The notes: generated by a model not told the origin, from the sequence alone. 64,000 nt of DNA from Bacillus ndiopicus (GCF_000612805.1 NZ_HG964410.1:1-64000); one strand, 5' to 3'. Positions 17,598-32,017 are shown, counted from the first letter of the stretch. Program-made: numbers and translations.

Positions 17598-19325
17598 ATG
17601 CCAGAAATCAATTGGAAAATTAAAGACATTCGAGAGCAAGTTGCTGTTATTGATGGCAAGGTTGCACCGACCATTGTATTAAAAAATGCGCGTTATTTGC
17701 ATAGCATATTCAAAAAATGGATGGAAGGTAACATTTGGATTTTGAATGACCGTATTGTGTATGTAGGAGAACGCATGCCAGTATTTGTAGAAGGAACTGA
17801 AATTATAGATGTTGCAGGAAAAACGATCGTTCCTGGTTATATTGAGCCACATGTTCACCCATTTCAACTATATAATCCACAATCCTTTGCTGATTTTGCA
17901 GCGCAAACAGGAACAACAACATTTATATCAGATAATATGACATTTGCCGCTTTAATGGATAATGAGAAAGCGTTTACAATTTTAGAGCAGCTACGTCAAT
18001 TACCATTTTCATTTTATTGGTGGGCACGTTTCGATTCGCAAACTGAAACTGAGCTAGAGGATGAAATGTATTCAACAGCATCTGTATTAGAATGGCTTGA
18101 TCAAGATTTTGTATTACTTGGTGGTGAATTAACAGCTTGGCCAAAGCTTTTGCGTGGCGATGACCAAATGCTTCATTGGATTCAAGTAGCAAAGTTAAAA
18201 GGAAAGAAAATCGAAGGTCATTTTCCTGGAGCGTCTGAAAGAACGTTAGCACGCATGAAGCTATTAGGAGCAGATGGTGACCATGAGGCAATGACGATTG
18301 AAGAAGTGGAGAGTCGCTTATTACACGGTTATGCTGTAACGCTGCGTTATTCTTCGATTCGTCCTGATTTGCCCCAGTTATTAAAGGATGCTGTAGCAAA
18401 GCAATTAGATGTATTTGATCATTTAATGATGACGACTGATGGTTCAACACCAAGCTTTTACCAAGATGGTATTATGGATAAATGTATTCGAGCAGCGCTT
18501 GCAGCAGGTGTAGCACCAATCGATGCTTATAATATGGCAACGTATAATATTGCACGCTATTACAATATGATTGGGCTACATGGATTAATTGCAACAGGAC
18601 GCTATGCATCTCTTAATATTTTAAAGGATGAATTTTCACCTACTCCAGAGGCAGTACTATCAAAAGGTGTATGGTTAAAGCGTGACAACAACAAAGCATT
18701 TGCATTGCCAACAATTGATTGGTCTGCATTTGGTGAGCTTAATATGGATTTTGAATTATGTGATGAAGACTTTCAGTTTTCGATGCCAGTCGGAATTGAA
18801 ATGGTTAATGACGTAATTACAAAGCCATACAGCGTTCAGCATCTCAATCATAGTGTGCTAGATTCAACAACTGATGAAAGTTATTTAATGCTTATAGACC
18901 GCCAAGGTAAATGGCGTATTAATACAATGATTAAAGGCTTTGCATCAAGTGTACAAGGCTTTGCATCATCATATTCTACAACTGGTGATATCATTTTAAT
19001 AGGAAAAAGCATTGAAGAAATGAAATTTGCCTTTAAGAAATTAAAAGAGATGAATGGTGGAATTTTATTAACAGAAAATAACAAAATTGTTGCATCTATT
19101 GACCTACCGATTTCAGGTAGCTTATACGGTGGAGATGTTGAAACATTAATTGCCAAAGAAGTTGCATTAAAGACTGCACTCCGTGAGCGTGGCTATCGTC
19201 ATACTGATGCAATTTATACATTATTATTTTTACAGTCAACACATTTGCCATACATTCGCATTACGCGTAAAGGGCTGTTTGATGTATTAAAAAATAGAGT
19301 GCTACTATCAGCAGTTATGCGTTAA
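17598..19325 (+). CDS. yerA: Adenine deaminase-family amidohydrolase (YerA-like)
   Basis: A 575-aa amidohydrolase of the adenine deaminase group. PGYIEPHVHPFQLYNP gives the HxH metal site, GHFPGASE the next histidine, and ADGDHEAMT the DHE block. The length and the order purD-yerA-yerB-yerC match the B. subtilis yerA locus, so orthology is well supported. Canonical adenine deaminases salvage adenine to hypoxanthine and ammonia, and YerA itself is only a putative enzyme. ATG follows AAGGGGG. The neighbouring pur operon is consistent with purine salvage. Confidence 0.85.
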   Translation: MPEINWKIKDIREQVAVIDGKVAPTIVLKNARYLHSIFKKWMEGNIWILNDRIVYVGERMPVFVEGTEIIDVAGKTIVPGYIEPHVHPFQLYNPQSFADFAAQTGTTTFISDNMTFAALMDNEKAFTILEQLRQLPFSFYWWARFDSQTETELEDEMYSTASVLEWLDQDFVLLGGELTAWPKLLRGDDQMLHWIQVAKLKGKKIEGHFPGASERTLARMKLLGADGDHEAMTIEEVESRLLHGYAVTLRYSSIRPDLPQLLKDAVAKQLDVFDHLMMTTDGSTPSFYQDGIMDKCIRAALAAGVAPIDAYNMATYNIARYYNMIGLHGLIATGRYASLNILKDEFSPTPEAVLSKGVWLKRDNNKAFALPTIDWSAFGELNMDFELCDEDFQFSMPVGIEMVNDVITKPYSVQHLNHSVLDSTTDESYLMLIDRQGKWRINTMIKGFASSVQGFASSYSTTGDIILIGKSIEEMKFAFKKLKEMNGGILLTENNKIVASIDLPISGSLYGGDVETLIAKEVALKTALRERGYRHTDAIYTLLFLQSTHLPYIRITRKGLFDVLKNRVLLSAVMR

Positions 19326-19339
19326 TAAGGAGAAAAATA

Positions 19340-20398
19340 ATGGATATAAAATTAAAGCTACTCGCAAGCTTATGCGCGGTATTTATAGTAGCCGGTTGTG
19401 GTAATAAGCCTGAGGAAAAACAGCCAGAGGAAGAAGTTGTTGAAGAAGTAGAGGTTGAAGAGGAGCCTGAAGAGGAAGTTGTTGAATTACCTTTTACGAT
19501 GCCATTTACAGGTGAGGCAATTGCAGAGGAGATAGAGCAACGTCCAATTTTAGCAACAATTAATAATCACCCTGCTGCTAGACCACAATCAGGTTTAGCA
19601 TCGGCGGATGTTGTTTATGAAATGCTAGCAGAAGGAGATGTTACTCGCCTTTTAGCACTTTATCAGTCGACAATACCTGAGCAAATCGGTCCTATCCGAA
19701 GTGCTCGTTCTTACTTTATTGATATTGCTAAAGGTCTAGATGCTTTTTATATAGCACATGGTTATAGCCCAGAAGCAAAATCAATGTTAGCAAATGGCGT
19801 CGTCTCGAATATTAATGGAATGCATTATGATGGTACATATTTCAAGCGTTCTTCTGAGCGGCAAGCACCTCATAACTCATATATTTCTGGAGAAAATGTA
19901 CTAGCAGGGGCAGAAAAAGTGGGCGCTTCAATGAATTACAGCAAAAAAGTGTTTTATACTTTTTATCGCAATGAAGATAGTGTTAAAATAGGTGTTAGAG
20001 CAAATGAAGCGATGGTTCGTTATAGCCAAAATAGCTCTTTCAATAGCACATACGTCTATGATGAGGGAACAGAGCAGTATAAAAGATTTTCTGCTAATAC
20101 TGTTACGACAGATTACTTAACAGGTGAAGAAATTCAACTATCAAATATACTATTTTTTGAAATGCCACATCGCGTAATTGACAGTGTTGGACGTCGTGAT
20201 ATTGATATATCGGCAGAAGGAAATGCGTATATATTCCAGCAAGGCATGATGCGAGAAATTAAATGGAAAAATAGTGATGGCTTATTAGTGCCAATTGAGG
20301 AAGATGGTAGTGAAGTTAAATTAGTGCAAGGGAGATCTTGGATTCACTTTGTTCCAACAACACCAGGACTAGCGTCTGCTGTAACGTATTCGGAATGA
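19340..20398 (+). CDS. yerB: DUF3048 lipoprotein (YerB-like)
   Basis: A 352-aa lipoprotein: residues 1-18 form a signal peptide ending in the lipobox VAGC, with Cys20 as the lipid anchor. A glutamate-rich linker covers about residues 24-48. The DUF3048 N- and C-terminal domains follow (RPILATINNHPAARPQSG; IGPIRSARSYFID; RQAPHNSYISGENV). It is exposed on the outer membrane face and its function is unknown. It lies 14 bp behind yerA and 18 bp before yerC, the B. subtilis order. Confidence 0.87.
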   Translation: MDIKLKLLASLCAVFIVAGCGNKPEEKQPEEEVVEEVEVEEEPEEEVVELPFTMPFTGEAIAEEIEQRPILATINNHPAARPQSGLASADVVYEMLAEGDVTRLLALYQSTIPEQIGPIRSARSYFIDIAKGLDAFYIAHGYSPEAKSMLANGVVSNINGMHYDGTYFKRSSERQAPHNSYISGENVLAGAEKVGASMNYSKKVFYTFYRNEDSVKIGVRANEAMVRYSQNSSFNSTYVYDEGTEQYKRFSANTVTTDYLTGEEIQLSNILFFEMPHRVIDSVGRRDIDISAEGNAYIFQQGMMREIKWKNSDGLLVPIEEDGSEVKLVQGRSWIHFVPTTPGLASAVTYSE

Positions 20399-20416
20399 AG
20401 AGAGGGGGATAATTAG

Positions 20417-20731
20417 ATGCAAATCGAAAAGATTCGTGGACATCAAACAGATCAGTTGTTTAAAGCTGTATTAGAGCTAAAAGATATTGAAGAATGCTAT
20501 AAATTTTTCGACGACCTATGCACAATTAGCGAAATTCAATCATTAGCGCAGCGCTTTGAGGTAGCACATTTACTACGATTGAAAAAAACGTATGAAACAA
20601 TAAAAAAAGAAACTGGAGCTTCAACTGCTACAATTTCACGTGTGCGCCGCTGCTTTGATTACGGTAACGATATGTATGATGAAATGCTAGGTCGTCTTTA
20701 CCCTGATGAAAAACCATTTATGCATAAATAA
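20417..20731 (+). CDS. yerC: TrpR-like helix-turn-helix protein (YerC/YecD family)
   Basis: A 104-aa protein of the TrpR/YerC/YecD family. LCTISEIQSLAQRFEVAHLL and TGASTATISRVRRCFDYG form the TrpR-type helix-turn-helix. The family is widespread in Firmicutes; its ligand and targets are not settled. It is the last gene of the yerABC unit, with a GGGGG site in front, and is followed by a long hairpin. Confidence 0.87.
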   Translation: MQIEKIRGHQTDQLFKAVLELKDIEECYKFFDDLCTISEIQSLAQRFEVAHLLRLKKTYETIKKETGASTATISRVRRCFDYGNDMYDEMLGRLYPDEKPFMHK

Positions 20732-20762
20732 CAATTTGATTAGTAAGATAATTTTTTCTATT

Positions 20763-20812
20763 AAAGGCTATAGGAAAACAGGTATAACTATCTGTTTTTC
20801 TATAGCCTTTAT
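20763..20812 (+). terminator. Long hairpin behind yerC, likely terminator
   Basis: AAAGGCTATAGGAAAACAG and CTGTTTTTCTATAGCCTTT pair over 19 bp with one G-T pair, around a 10-base loop. The downstream T-run is poor (ATCTATT), so termination may rely on the stem or may work better on the other strand. Confidence 0.6.
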
Positions 20813-21139
20813 CTATTAAAAAACTATTCATAATTAAAGTAGGAAAAATATTATTTTATTTTTTCAATAATAAATATGGAAAATTGTTTGAATAAATGCA
20901 ACAAAATTTCAATTCTATACGTATAAATAAGAGTAGAAAAAGTTGGGATATTTAAAATGAATCCTATATAAGAATAATATGATGTAAAAATCTTCATTTA
21001 GTAGCTTTCAGATGAGGGAAGCTTTTCTACTTTAATTTAGTAATGAGAGGAGGTGCGGTGCGATGAACAAAAGCACCTAGTAGATGATGGCACACATAAA
21101 GCAGGTCATTTACTAGAGATTGAGATAGGGAGAGACACT
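20813..21139. other. AT-rich stretch with a five-codon leader ORF
   Basis: Behind the yerC hairpin I see no gene up to the deacetylase. At 21047-21052 a strong GAGGAGG site is followed by ATG AAC AAA AGC ACC TAG (21063-21080), a five-codon open frame. The same site could also serve GTG 21053, which would give the deacetylase a 29-residue extension of unusual composition. Confidence 0.45.
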
Positions 21140-21823
21140 ATGAAAAAAGCAATTCTAAAAGGAGCATTATATGTTACAGGTGGTTTATTGTCTTACTCGG
21201 TAATATCCACAGCCATTTATAAAAAAATGGCTTTTGTACAAACCGACTGTGACGAAGGTGTGGCATTAACATTTGATGATGGACCGCATCCAATCTATAC
21301 ACCACAACTATTGGATTTACTAAAAGAGTTTGACATCAAAGCAACATTTTTTGTGGTTGGTAAAAATGCACAGGCTTATCCAACACTTATTCAAAGAATG
21401 TATAAGGAAGGACATACAATCGGTGTTCACCATTATCAACATACATCAAATTGGTTGTTGTTACCCTTTCAAGTTAAAAAAGAGATTGAGCAATGTGCAC
21501 GGGTAATTGAACAGATTACAGGTGAGCGCCCGACTTTATATCGTCCGCCGTGGGGACATTTGAATGCTTTTGTACCAGCGTTGACAAAGAATTATCGTAT
21601 TGTGCTGTGGACAAAACATTTTTCTGATTGGCGGATTGCCCATATCGAGCATTCATTAGAGGATAAGCTAGTGAAGGCAACAAAAGTGGGAGGAATTTTT
21701 TTATTGCATGATAATGGACAAACAATAGGCGCAGATGAGGAGGCACCTAAATATATGCTGAGGCATTTAGAAGGGTATTTACGAAAGCATGCCAGCACAA
21801 CAAAGTTTGTCGCGTTAAGGTAG
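21140..21823 (+). CDS. NodB-type polysaccharide deacetylase
   Basis: A 227-aa membrane-anchored carbohydrate esterase family 4 protein. Residues 1-22 are one hydrophobic anchor, then the NodB domain: TFDDGPHP (catalytic base and metal aspartate), GVHHYQHTSNW (metal histidines), YRPPWGH and IFLLHDNG. Such enzymes remove acetyl groups from GlcNAc or MurNAc units outside the membrane. I place the start at ATG 21140 behind AGGGAGAG. An upstream GTG at 21053 is also open. DedA follows after 5 bp, forming a three-gene envelope operon. Confidence 0.85.
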   Translation: MKKAILKGALYVTGGLLSYSVISTAIYKKMAFVQTDCDEGVALTFDDGPHPIYTPQLLDLLKEFDIKATFFVVGKNAQAYPTLIQRMYKEGHTIGVHHYQHTSNWLLLPFQVKKEIEQCARVIEQITGERPTLYRPPWGHLNAFVPALTKNYRIVLWTKHFSDWRIAHIEHSLEDKLVKATKVGGIFLLHDNGQTIGADEEAPKYMLRHLEGYLRKHASTTKFVALR

Positions 21824-21828
21824 GTACT

Positions 21829-22416
21829 ATGATGGATGAAGTTTTAAATTTGCTTGAGAATTATGGTTATGCACTAATTATTTTATCTTTATTTATAGGC
21901 GTTATTGGAATTCCAGCGCCTGAGGAATCATTAATTTTTTTAGTCGGATTATTGGTAGGCTACGGGCGCCTTGCTTTGGGCCTATCTGTTATTAGCGCAA
22001 TTTGCAGCGTTTATGCAGCATTGTTAGTAGCCTATGCGATTGGTCGTTGGCTTGGCTATCCTTTTATGAAGCGCTTTGGTAAATTTATTGGACTAACGGA
22101 GCGCAATTTAGAAATTGTTAGTAAAGGATTTCAACGTAACGCATTAAGGACAGTTGTTTTTGGAATTTTTATACCGGGTCTCAGGCAGCTGAGCCCATAT
22201 GTTGCAGGTGTAAGTCGAGTACCCTTTAAACGTTACTTGTTATATGCACTAATTGCAACACTTGTATGGGTGATTCCTTTTTTAATAGCAGGACGTATTT
22301 TAGGATCAGTCTTTCATGTTGGCCCAGAGGTCGCACCATATATGGGACTTGGAATTGGCGTTTTGTTTGTTTTTTATTGGCTATGGAAAAAGCGCAAAAA
22401 GCTACGTTTTAAGTAG
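21829..22416 (+). CDS. DedA family membrane protein
   Basis: A 195-aa protein with several hydrophobic helices and the DedA/VTT signatures GIPAPEESLIFLVGLL near residue 24 and FIPGLRQLSPYVAGVSR near residue 113, the re-entrant half-helices. DedA proteins are membrane transporters; members flip undecaprenyl phosphate or phospholipids. It ends in a basic tail, KKRKKLRFK. It sits tightly between the deacetylase and a glycolipid glycosyltransferase, whose ribosome binding site overlaps its end. Confidence 0.88.
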   Translation: MMDEVLNLLENYGYALIILSLFIGVIGIPAPEESLIFLVGLLVGYGRLALGLSVISAICSVYAALLVAYAIGRWLGYPFMKRFGKFIGLTERNLEIVSKGFQRNALRTVVFGIFIPGLRQLSPYVAGVSRVPFKRYLLYALIATLVWVIPFLIAGRILGSVFHVGPEVAPYMGLGIGVLFVFYWLWKKRKKLRFK

Positions 22417-22429
22417 AGGAGGAGACAAT

Positions 22430-23560
22430 ATGAAAAAGGCACTTTTTTTACCATTTTTAACGATGCAAACAGGGCATCATCAAGTAGCTGATGCCTTGAT
22501 GGATTTTATAGCACTGCATAATGAGGATGTTGAGGTAAAAAAGGTAGATTTGCTCAACTATACAAGTCCTATCGTGGAAAAAGTAATTTCACACGGCTAT
22601 ATATCTTGGATTCAATACGCACCTACAATGTATACGAAGTTTTACAGCAAAATGTTTGATAAACAAAAAGAAGAGAAATCAAATTTTAAATTATATGAGA
22701 TGCTTTTGAAGCACTTAATTCGTTTATTAGAAGAAGAGAAGCCTGATATTATTTTTTGTACGCAAAGCATACCTTCTTATTTACTAAATAAGCTAAAGCA
22801 AAGCGGACATTGCAACATTCCTGTTGTAAATGTTTACACTGATTTTTTTATGAATCAAGTATGGGGACTTGGTGCAATTGATTACCATTTTGTACCGATG
22901 CAAGAGATGAAGGATGCATTATGTCAGAAGGGCATAGCTGAATCCAATATATTTGTGACGGGCATTCCAGTTCATGAGGATATGCTTCGAACAACAGCAT
23001 TACATAATTTTGCCCGAAATATTTTAATCGCAGGTGGTAATCTAGGCTTGATGAGTTGTGCAAATTTATATGAGCAGCTCAAACAGAATAAATCTTTTCA
23101 TTACTATATTTTGTGTGGTACAAATAAGAAATTATATCAACAAGTTTTAGCATGGAAATTGCCAAATGTGATACCAATTAGTTATATAAAATCGCGCTCA
23201 GAAATGAACCACTTGTATGATCAAATGGATGCAATTGTAACAAAGCCTGGAGGAGTAACAGTTAGTGAAGTATTGCATAAAAAGCTACCCATTTTTGTGC
23301 ATTCTGCCTTGCCAGGTCAAGAGGAGCGTAATTTAAAATATTTAACGGAGCGAGGGCTTGCTTATACGCTTGATAAAAGTGAATGCTTACATCACCAGCT
23401 TGAGCGAGTGCTGTTAAATGAAGAAATGATGTCTGATTATAGAAAGCAAGTTGCTACATATTTAAATAATTTGCAGTTAAAAACAGCAGAAGATTGGGTA
23501 ATTTTTATGCAAAATATGCTGAGGAAGAAAGCTTGTTCAAGCGCAATTCTTCCTGCATGA
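22430..23560 (+). CDS. Diacylglycerol glycosyltransferase, UgtP/MGDG-synthase-like
   Basis: A 376-aa GT28-type glycosyltransferase. The N-terminal domain KKALFLPFLTMQTGHHQVAD is the MGDG-synthase acceptor domain with the TGHHQ loop. The C-terminal UDP-sugar domain has TKPGGVTVSEVLHKKLPIF and LPGQEERNLKYL. UgtP-type enzymes put glucose on diacylglycerol to make glycolipids and the lipoteichoic acid anchor. I start at ATG 22430 behind GAGGAGGAG, not at an upstream in-frame codon that overlaps dedA. The neighbours suggest a glycolipid that is made, flipped and deacetylated, which is inference. Confidence 0.82.
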   Translation: MKKALFLPFLTMQTGHHQVADALMDFIALHNEDVEVKKVDLLNYTSPIVEKVISHGYISWIQYAPTMYTKFYSKMFDKQKEEKSNFKLYEMLLKHLIRLLEEEKPDIIFCTQSIPSYLLNKLKQSGHCNIPVVNVYTDFFMNQVWGLGAIDYHFVPMQEMKDALCQKGIAESNIFVTGIPVHEDMLRTTALHNFARNILIAGGNLGLMSCANLYEQLKQNKSFHYYILCGTNKKLYQQVLAWKLPNVIPISYIKSRSEMNHLYDQMDAIVTKPGGVTVSEVLHKKLPIFVHSALPGQEERNLKYLTERGLAYTLDKSECLHHQLERVLLNEEMMSDYRKQVATYLNNLQLKTAEDWVIFMQNMLRKKACSSAILPA

Positions 23561-23642
23561 CATATTTAACTTCATAAAATAAATGCAAGTGCCGTTATGT
23601 TGTCTTGTATCTATACTTGCTAGTGGTGTATAAAAATGCGTA

Positions 23643-23701
23643 GGGAATCTCGGGAAAGCAGATATATTGTTGCTTTTCCGAAACTCCCTTTTTTGTTTTT
23701 A
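23643..23701 (+). terminator. Terminator of the envelope operon
   Basis: GGGAATCTCGGGAAAGCA pairs with TGCTTTTCCGAAACTCCC with small mismatches, followed by TTTTTTGTTTTT. Confidence 0.85.
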
Positions 23702-23755
23702 TAGTAATTGCGTTATACTTGTAACGATAAGGTTTTGTAGAAAGGATGACGTAGT

Positions 23756-24448
23756 GTGGAATTGAAAACTTGGCGACATGTGTTTAAGGTCGATCCAGCA
23801 AAAACTATTTCTGATGAAGATTTAGAAAAAGTATGTGAATCTGGCACCGATGTAATTTTAGTAGGTGGTACAGATGGTATCACATTAGATAATGTGCTTG
23901 ATTTATTAGTACGTGTACGTAGATATACAGTGCCAATCGCACTTGAAATTTCAAATATTGAATCAGTTACACCAGGCTTTGATTATTATTTTATTCCGTC
24001 CGTGTTAAATAGTAGGAATACAAAATGGGTAAAGGATTTACACCATATGGCAATAAAAGAATACGGAGATATTATGGTTTGGGAGGAGCTTGTTGCAGAA
24101 GGCTACTGTGTACTTAACCCTGATTGTAAAGTAGCGCATGCAACAGAGGCGCAAACAGATTTATCAATAGATGATGTAGTCGCATATGCACGCATGGCAG
24201 AAAATTACTTTAAGCTGCCAATTTTTTATTTGGAGTATAGCGGTACGTATGGGGATGTAGAAGTTGTAAAGGCTGCTAAAGATGTATTAGCAAACACATC
24301 TTTATTTTACGGTGGTGGTATTACAACAGTGGAGCAAGCTACAGAAATGGCAGCAATTGCGAATACAGTGGTTGTAGGAAATATTATTTATGATGATTTA
24401 CAGGCAGCATTGAAAACGGTTGATGCTGTAAAAAGTGTTATGATATAA
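23756..24448 (+). CDS. pcrB: Heptaprenylglyceryl phosphate synthase PcrB
   Basis: A 230-aa TIM-barrel prenyltransferase that joins heptaprenyl diphosphate to sn-glycerol-1-phosphate, forming an archaeal-type ether lipid precursor in Firmicutes. VKVDPAK-like [44 protein letters not shown] and [13 protein letters not shown] mark the phosphate-binding and catalytic loops. The start is GTG. It is first in the pcrB-pcrA-ligA-camS unit, the same order as in B. subtilis. Confidence 0.94.
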   Translation: MELKTWRHVFKVDPAKTISDEDLEKVCESGTDVILVGGTDGITLDNVLDLLVRVRRYTVPIALEISNIESVTPGFDYYFIPSVLNSRNTKWVKDLHHMAIKEYGDIMVWEELVAEGYCVLNPDCKVAHATEAQTDLSIDDVVAYARMAENYFKLPIFYLEYSGTYGDVEVVKAAKDVLANTSLFYGGGITTVEQATEMAAIANTVVVGNIIYDDLQAALKTVDAVKSVMI

Positions 24449-24479
24449 TGAGAACGAATGTTCTTTTAGGTGGTGCGAA

Positions 24480-28735
<4,256 letters not shown>

Positions 28736-28751
28736 TAAAGGAGCTTGACTG

Positions 28752-29927
28752 ATGACTCGATTTCGCTGGGTATCGGTGCTCGTAGTAGCAACTATGTTAG
28801 CTGGCTGTACACCGCCTTCCTTCAAAAATAATACGGAAGTTGTACAGCAGTCAGAGGATACAGAAGAAGTAGAAACAGCACATATTGCAAGTAGGCAATT
28901 AAGTGAAAACTATTATAGAACGCTAAACCCTTATAAAGAAAGCGCAAGCCGTGGCTTAATTGTTTCTAATATTTATACAAAATATGATGTAAAAGAAGTT
29001 GAAAATGGTCTAATGCGCATTTCACAAAATGCTTTTGATACAGACAAATACTTTTTCCAAGAGGGGCAATATTTATCGGCTGAAACGGTAAGCAATTGGC
29101 TTGCACGTGAAAATCAAACGACAGATAAGCGTGAGGATTTACAAGGTTTAAATCCTTCTAGCTTAGATGCCAATGGTAAAGAGCTTGACCCAGTTATTAA
29201 AGCAGAAAAGGCACCTGTTTATTTAGCTCATATTATAGAGCAAAACTATTTAACGTTGACAGATGATAATAAAGTGAAACTCGGCGGTGTGTCAATTGGC
29301 CTTGCGTTGAATTCTATTTATTATTATCAAAAAGAGAAGTACGGGGAATATTATGAAGAACCTATTCCAGAAGATAAGCTTGAAAAAGCTGCAATAGAAA
29401 TTGCAGATGAAGTCATATCTAGATTAAGAGCACGTTCAGAGCTCGCTGGTGTACCGATTGTTATCGGTTTATTTAAGCAACAGCCTCGAAACTCCATTGT
29501 ACCAGGCACATATTTTGCTTATGGTGTTGTAGACAGCGGAAAAAGTGCTATAGATGAATGGCAAAAAATTAATGAGAGATATGTTACATTCCCAATGAAT
29601 TCACCAGACGAAGTTTATCGTGAGATGAATACAAAATTCCTAAATTTCAAGCAAGCTATCGATAAGTACTTTTCTAATTTTACAAGTGTTATTGGAACAG
29701 GGTTTTATCAAAATAATCAACTGCAAAATTTAGAAGTTGAAATTCCAATACAATTTTATGGAACAACAGAAATTATTGGTTTTACACAACATTTAACCGA
29801 TGTTATGTTAAAGCAATTGCCTAGTGATATAGCGGTGACAGTAAGTGTAACATCAATCAATGGACCTGAAGTGTTGATAAAAAAAGAACGTAACAGTGAT
29901 AAGCCATTTGTTCATATTTATGAATAA
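28752..29927 (+). CDS. camS: CamS family lipoprotein
   Basis: A 391-aa lipoprotein with a signal peptide ending in LAGC (Cys19). The body is the CamS sex-pheromone domain (B. subtilis YerH): SRGLIVSNIYTKYDVKEVE, FFQEGQYLSAETVSNWLAR, GLFKQQPRNSIVPGTYFAYG. In enterococci and staphylococci the cleaved signal peptide acts as a conjugation pheromone; here only the lipoprotein itself can be claimed. It is the last gene of the pcrB operon, as in B. subtilis. Confidence 0.9.
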   Translation: MTRFRWVSVLVVATMLAGCTPPSFKNNTEVVQQSEDTEEVETAHIASRQLSENYYRTLNPYKESASRGLIVSNIYTKYDVKEVENGLMRISQNAFDTDKYFFQEGQYLSAETVSNWLARENQTTDKREDLQGLNPSSLDANGKELDPVIKAEKAPVYLAHIIEQNYLTLTDDNKVKLGGVSIGLALNSIYYYQKEKYGEYYEEPIPEDKLEKAAIEIADEVISRLRARSELAGVPIVIGLFKQQPRNSIVPGTYFAYGVVDSGKSAIDEWQKINERYVTFPMNSPDEVYREMNTKFLNFKQAIDKYFSNFTSVIGTGFYQNNQLQNLEVEIPIQFYGTTEIIGFTQHLTDVMLKQLPSDIAVTVSVTSINGPEVLIKKERNSDKPFVHIYE

Positions 29928-30089
29928 TGTTAGTAGAGGGGGATACGTAACTCCCTTACCTAGATTGTTTAGCTCGTGTAAGAAATTCACTCTAAAAAAT
30001 CTTCCAGAAGCACTACCCTGATTCTCTCCATCAAGATAAGTATGTGCTGTAATGTAGCGCTTTCGCATTATAAATACAATTTTTGTGAG

Positions 30090-30127
30090 GGCGTGTCTCA
30101 AAATTATTTTTTAGACACGCCTTTTTT
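30090..30127 (+). terminator. Terminator between camS and gatC
   Basis: GGCGTGTCT and AGACACGCC form a perfect 9-bp stem with a 14-base loop, followed by TTTTTT. Confidence 0.88.
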
Positions 30128-30156
30128 CACTAGAAGTTTTGTTATTTTGCTTCAAA

Positions 30157-30187
30157 TTGTGATTTTTAAAATGAAAAATGATATGAT
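30157..30187 (+). promoter_or_regulatory. Possible promoter of gatCAB
   Basis: TATGAT at 30182-30187 is a fair -10 box. TTGTGA at 30157-30162 is the best -35 but lies 19 bp away, so the match is weak. It follows the upstream terminator and precedes gatC by about 37 bp. Confidence 0.4.
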
Positions 30188-30223
30188 AACACGTATGGTT
30201 AACTTTATTCGGAGGTGTAAAAA

Positions 30224-30514
30224 ATGGCTAAACTAACAAAAGAGGAAGTAAAGCACGTAGCTCATTTAGCGCGACTTGCCATTACAGAAGAAGAAGCGGA
30301 AAAATTTGCAGAGCAATTAGGTAAAATTACTGATTTTGCAGAGCAATTAAATGAATTAGATACAACAAACGTTGAGCCAACAACGCATGTTTTACCATTG
30401 GTCAATGTACTGCGTGAAGATGTAGCAGGACAAGGCTTAGCGCGTGAAAAAATGATGCTAAATGTGAAGGAACAAGAAGCGGGACAAGTAAAAGTGCCGT
30501 CCATTTTAGACTAA
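30224..30514 (+). CDS. gatC: Asp/Glu-tRNA amidotransferase subunit GatC
   Basis: A 96-aa subunit that stabilises GatA and bridges it to GatB in the enzyme converting Glu-tRNA(Gln) or Asp-tRNA(Asn) to the amide. [20 protein letters not shown] at the start and [20 protein letters not shown] are typical. GGAGGTG precedes ATG. It is the first gene of gatCAB and normal in length. Confidence 0.96.
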   Translation: MAKLTKEEVKHVAHLARLAITEEEAEKFAEQLGKITDFAEQLNELDTTNVEPTTHVLPLVNVLREDVAGQGLAREKMMLNVKEQEAGQVKVPSILD

Positions 30515-30552
30515 GAGACATCATTTAAACTAAAACGTAGGAGGATTTATAG

Positions 30553-32016
30553 ATGACGTTATTTGAGCGTTCAGCACATGAGCTACAAGAAAGCTTACAT
30601 AAAGGCGAAGTAACAATCGCTGATTTAACAAATGAAGCATTCGCACGTATTGAAGCATTAGATGGGAATGTACAATCATTTTTAGCATTAAATAAAGAGC
30701 AAGCAACTGCACAAGCAGCAGAGCTAGACATAGTACCGTTTGAAGAGCGCGGTCCATTATTTGGTATGCCAATTGGTGTAAAGGATAACATCGTAACAGA
30801 AGGATTAGAAACGACATGTGCTTCTAAAATTTTAGAAGGCTTTATTCCGATTTATGATGCGACAGTTGTGAAAAAGCTACGCGAAGCTGGCATGGTAACA
30901 GTAGGAAAGTTAAATATGGATGAGTTTGCAATGGGCTCTTCTAACGAAAACTCTTATTATAAGGTGACAAAAAACCCTTGGAACCTTGAGCATGTACCAG
31001 GTGGTTCTTCAGGGGCATCAGCAGCATCTGTTGCAGCAGGAGAAGTTCCTTTCTCACTAGGTTCTGATACAGGTGGTTCAATTCGTCAGCCAGCAGCCTA
31101 CTGTGGTGTTGTTGGCATGAAGCCAACATACGGTCGTGTATCGCGTTCTGGCTTAGTAGCCTTTGCATCTTCACTTGACCAAATCGGTCCAATTACACGC
31201 AACGTACGTGATAATGCATTATTGTTAGAAGCAATTTCAGGTGTAGACGAAAATGACTCGACATCTGCAAACGTGCCTGTCCCGAATTATGCAGCAGCTT
31301 TAAATGGCGACATTAAAGGATTACGTATCGCTGTACCGAAAGAGTTTTTAGGTGAAGGTGTAGGCGAGGCAGCACGTCAATCTGTATTAGATGCGCTAGA
31401 AGTTTTAAAAGGCTTAGGTGCAACAGTTGAAGAGGTATCACTACCACATTCAAAATACGCATTAGCTGCTTACTATATTTTATCTTCATCAGAGGCTTCA
31501 TCAAACCTATCTCGCTTTGATGGTATTCGCTATGGCTTCCGTGCTGAAGGCGTAAAAAACTTGATGGAGCTATATAAAGAAACACGTGCGCAAGGCTTCG
31601 GTGATGAGGTAAAACGCCGCATTATGCTTGGCACCTATTCATTATCTGCAGGCACATATGATGCTTACTATAAAAAGGCGCAACAAGTGCGTACATTAAT
31701 TAAAGAGGATTACGACAAAGTGTTCGAAGACTTTGATGTAATTATCGGGCCTACAACGCCAACACCAGCATTTAAAATTGGTGAAAACGTCAATGATCCA
31801 TTAACGATGTATGCAAATGATATTTTAACAATTCCAATCAACTTAGCTGGTGTACCAGCGATTTCGATTCCATGTGGGTTTGAAAATGACCTACCATTAG
31901 GCTTGCAAATCATTGGAAAACACTTCGATGAGGAAACAATTTATCGCACAGCTTATGCATATGAGCAAGCGACAGATTTCCATAAGAAAACACCTCAAAT
32001 TTGGGAGGTAAAATAA
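30553..32016 (+). CDS. gatA: Asp/Glu-tRNA amidotransferase subunit GatA
   Basis: A 487-aa amidase-signature enzyme that releases ammonia from glutamine. The Ser-cisSer-Lys triad is seen as IGVKDNI (Lys), [14 protein letters not shown] (cis-Ser) and [16 protein letters not shown] (nucleophile Ser). Length matches B. subtilis GatA. The gatB ribosome binding site GGAGG lies within its last codons, and gatB starts two bases after the stop. Confidence 0.97.
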   Translation: MTLFERSAHELQESLHKGEVTIADLTNEAFARIEALDGNVQSFLALNKEQATAQAAELDIVPFEERGPLFGMPIGVKDNIVTEGLETTCASKILEGFIPIYDATVVKKLREAGMVTVGKLNMDEFAMGSSNENSYYKVTKNPWNLEHVPGGSSGASAASVAAGEVPFSLGSDTGGSIRQPAAYCGVVGMKPTYGRVSRSGLVAFASSLDQIGPITRNVRDNALLLEAISGVDENDSTSANVPVPNYAAALNGDIKGLRIAVPKEFLGEGVGEAARQSVLDALEVLKGLGATVEEVSLPHSKYALAAYYILSSSEASSNLSRFDGIRYGFRAEGVKNLMELYKETRAQGFGDEVKRRIMLGTYSLSAGTYDAYYKKAQQVRTLIKEDYDKVFEDFDVIIGPTTPTPAFKIGENVNDPLTMYANDILTIPINLAGVPAISIPCGFENDLPLGLQIIGKHFDEETIYRTAYAYEQATDFHKKTPQIWEVK

Positions 32017-32017
32017 G

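Noticed and set aside
21053..21139. N-terminal extension of the deacetylase from GTG 21053
   Set aside because: The added residues are polar, would bury the signal anchor, and a second ribosome site fits ATG 21140. The upstream site fits a five-codon frame as well.
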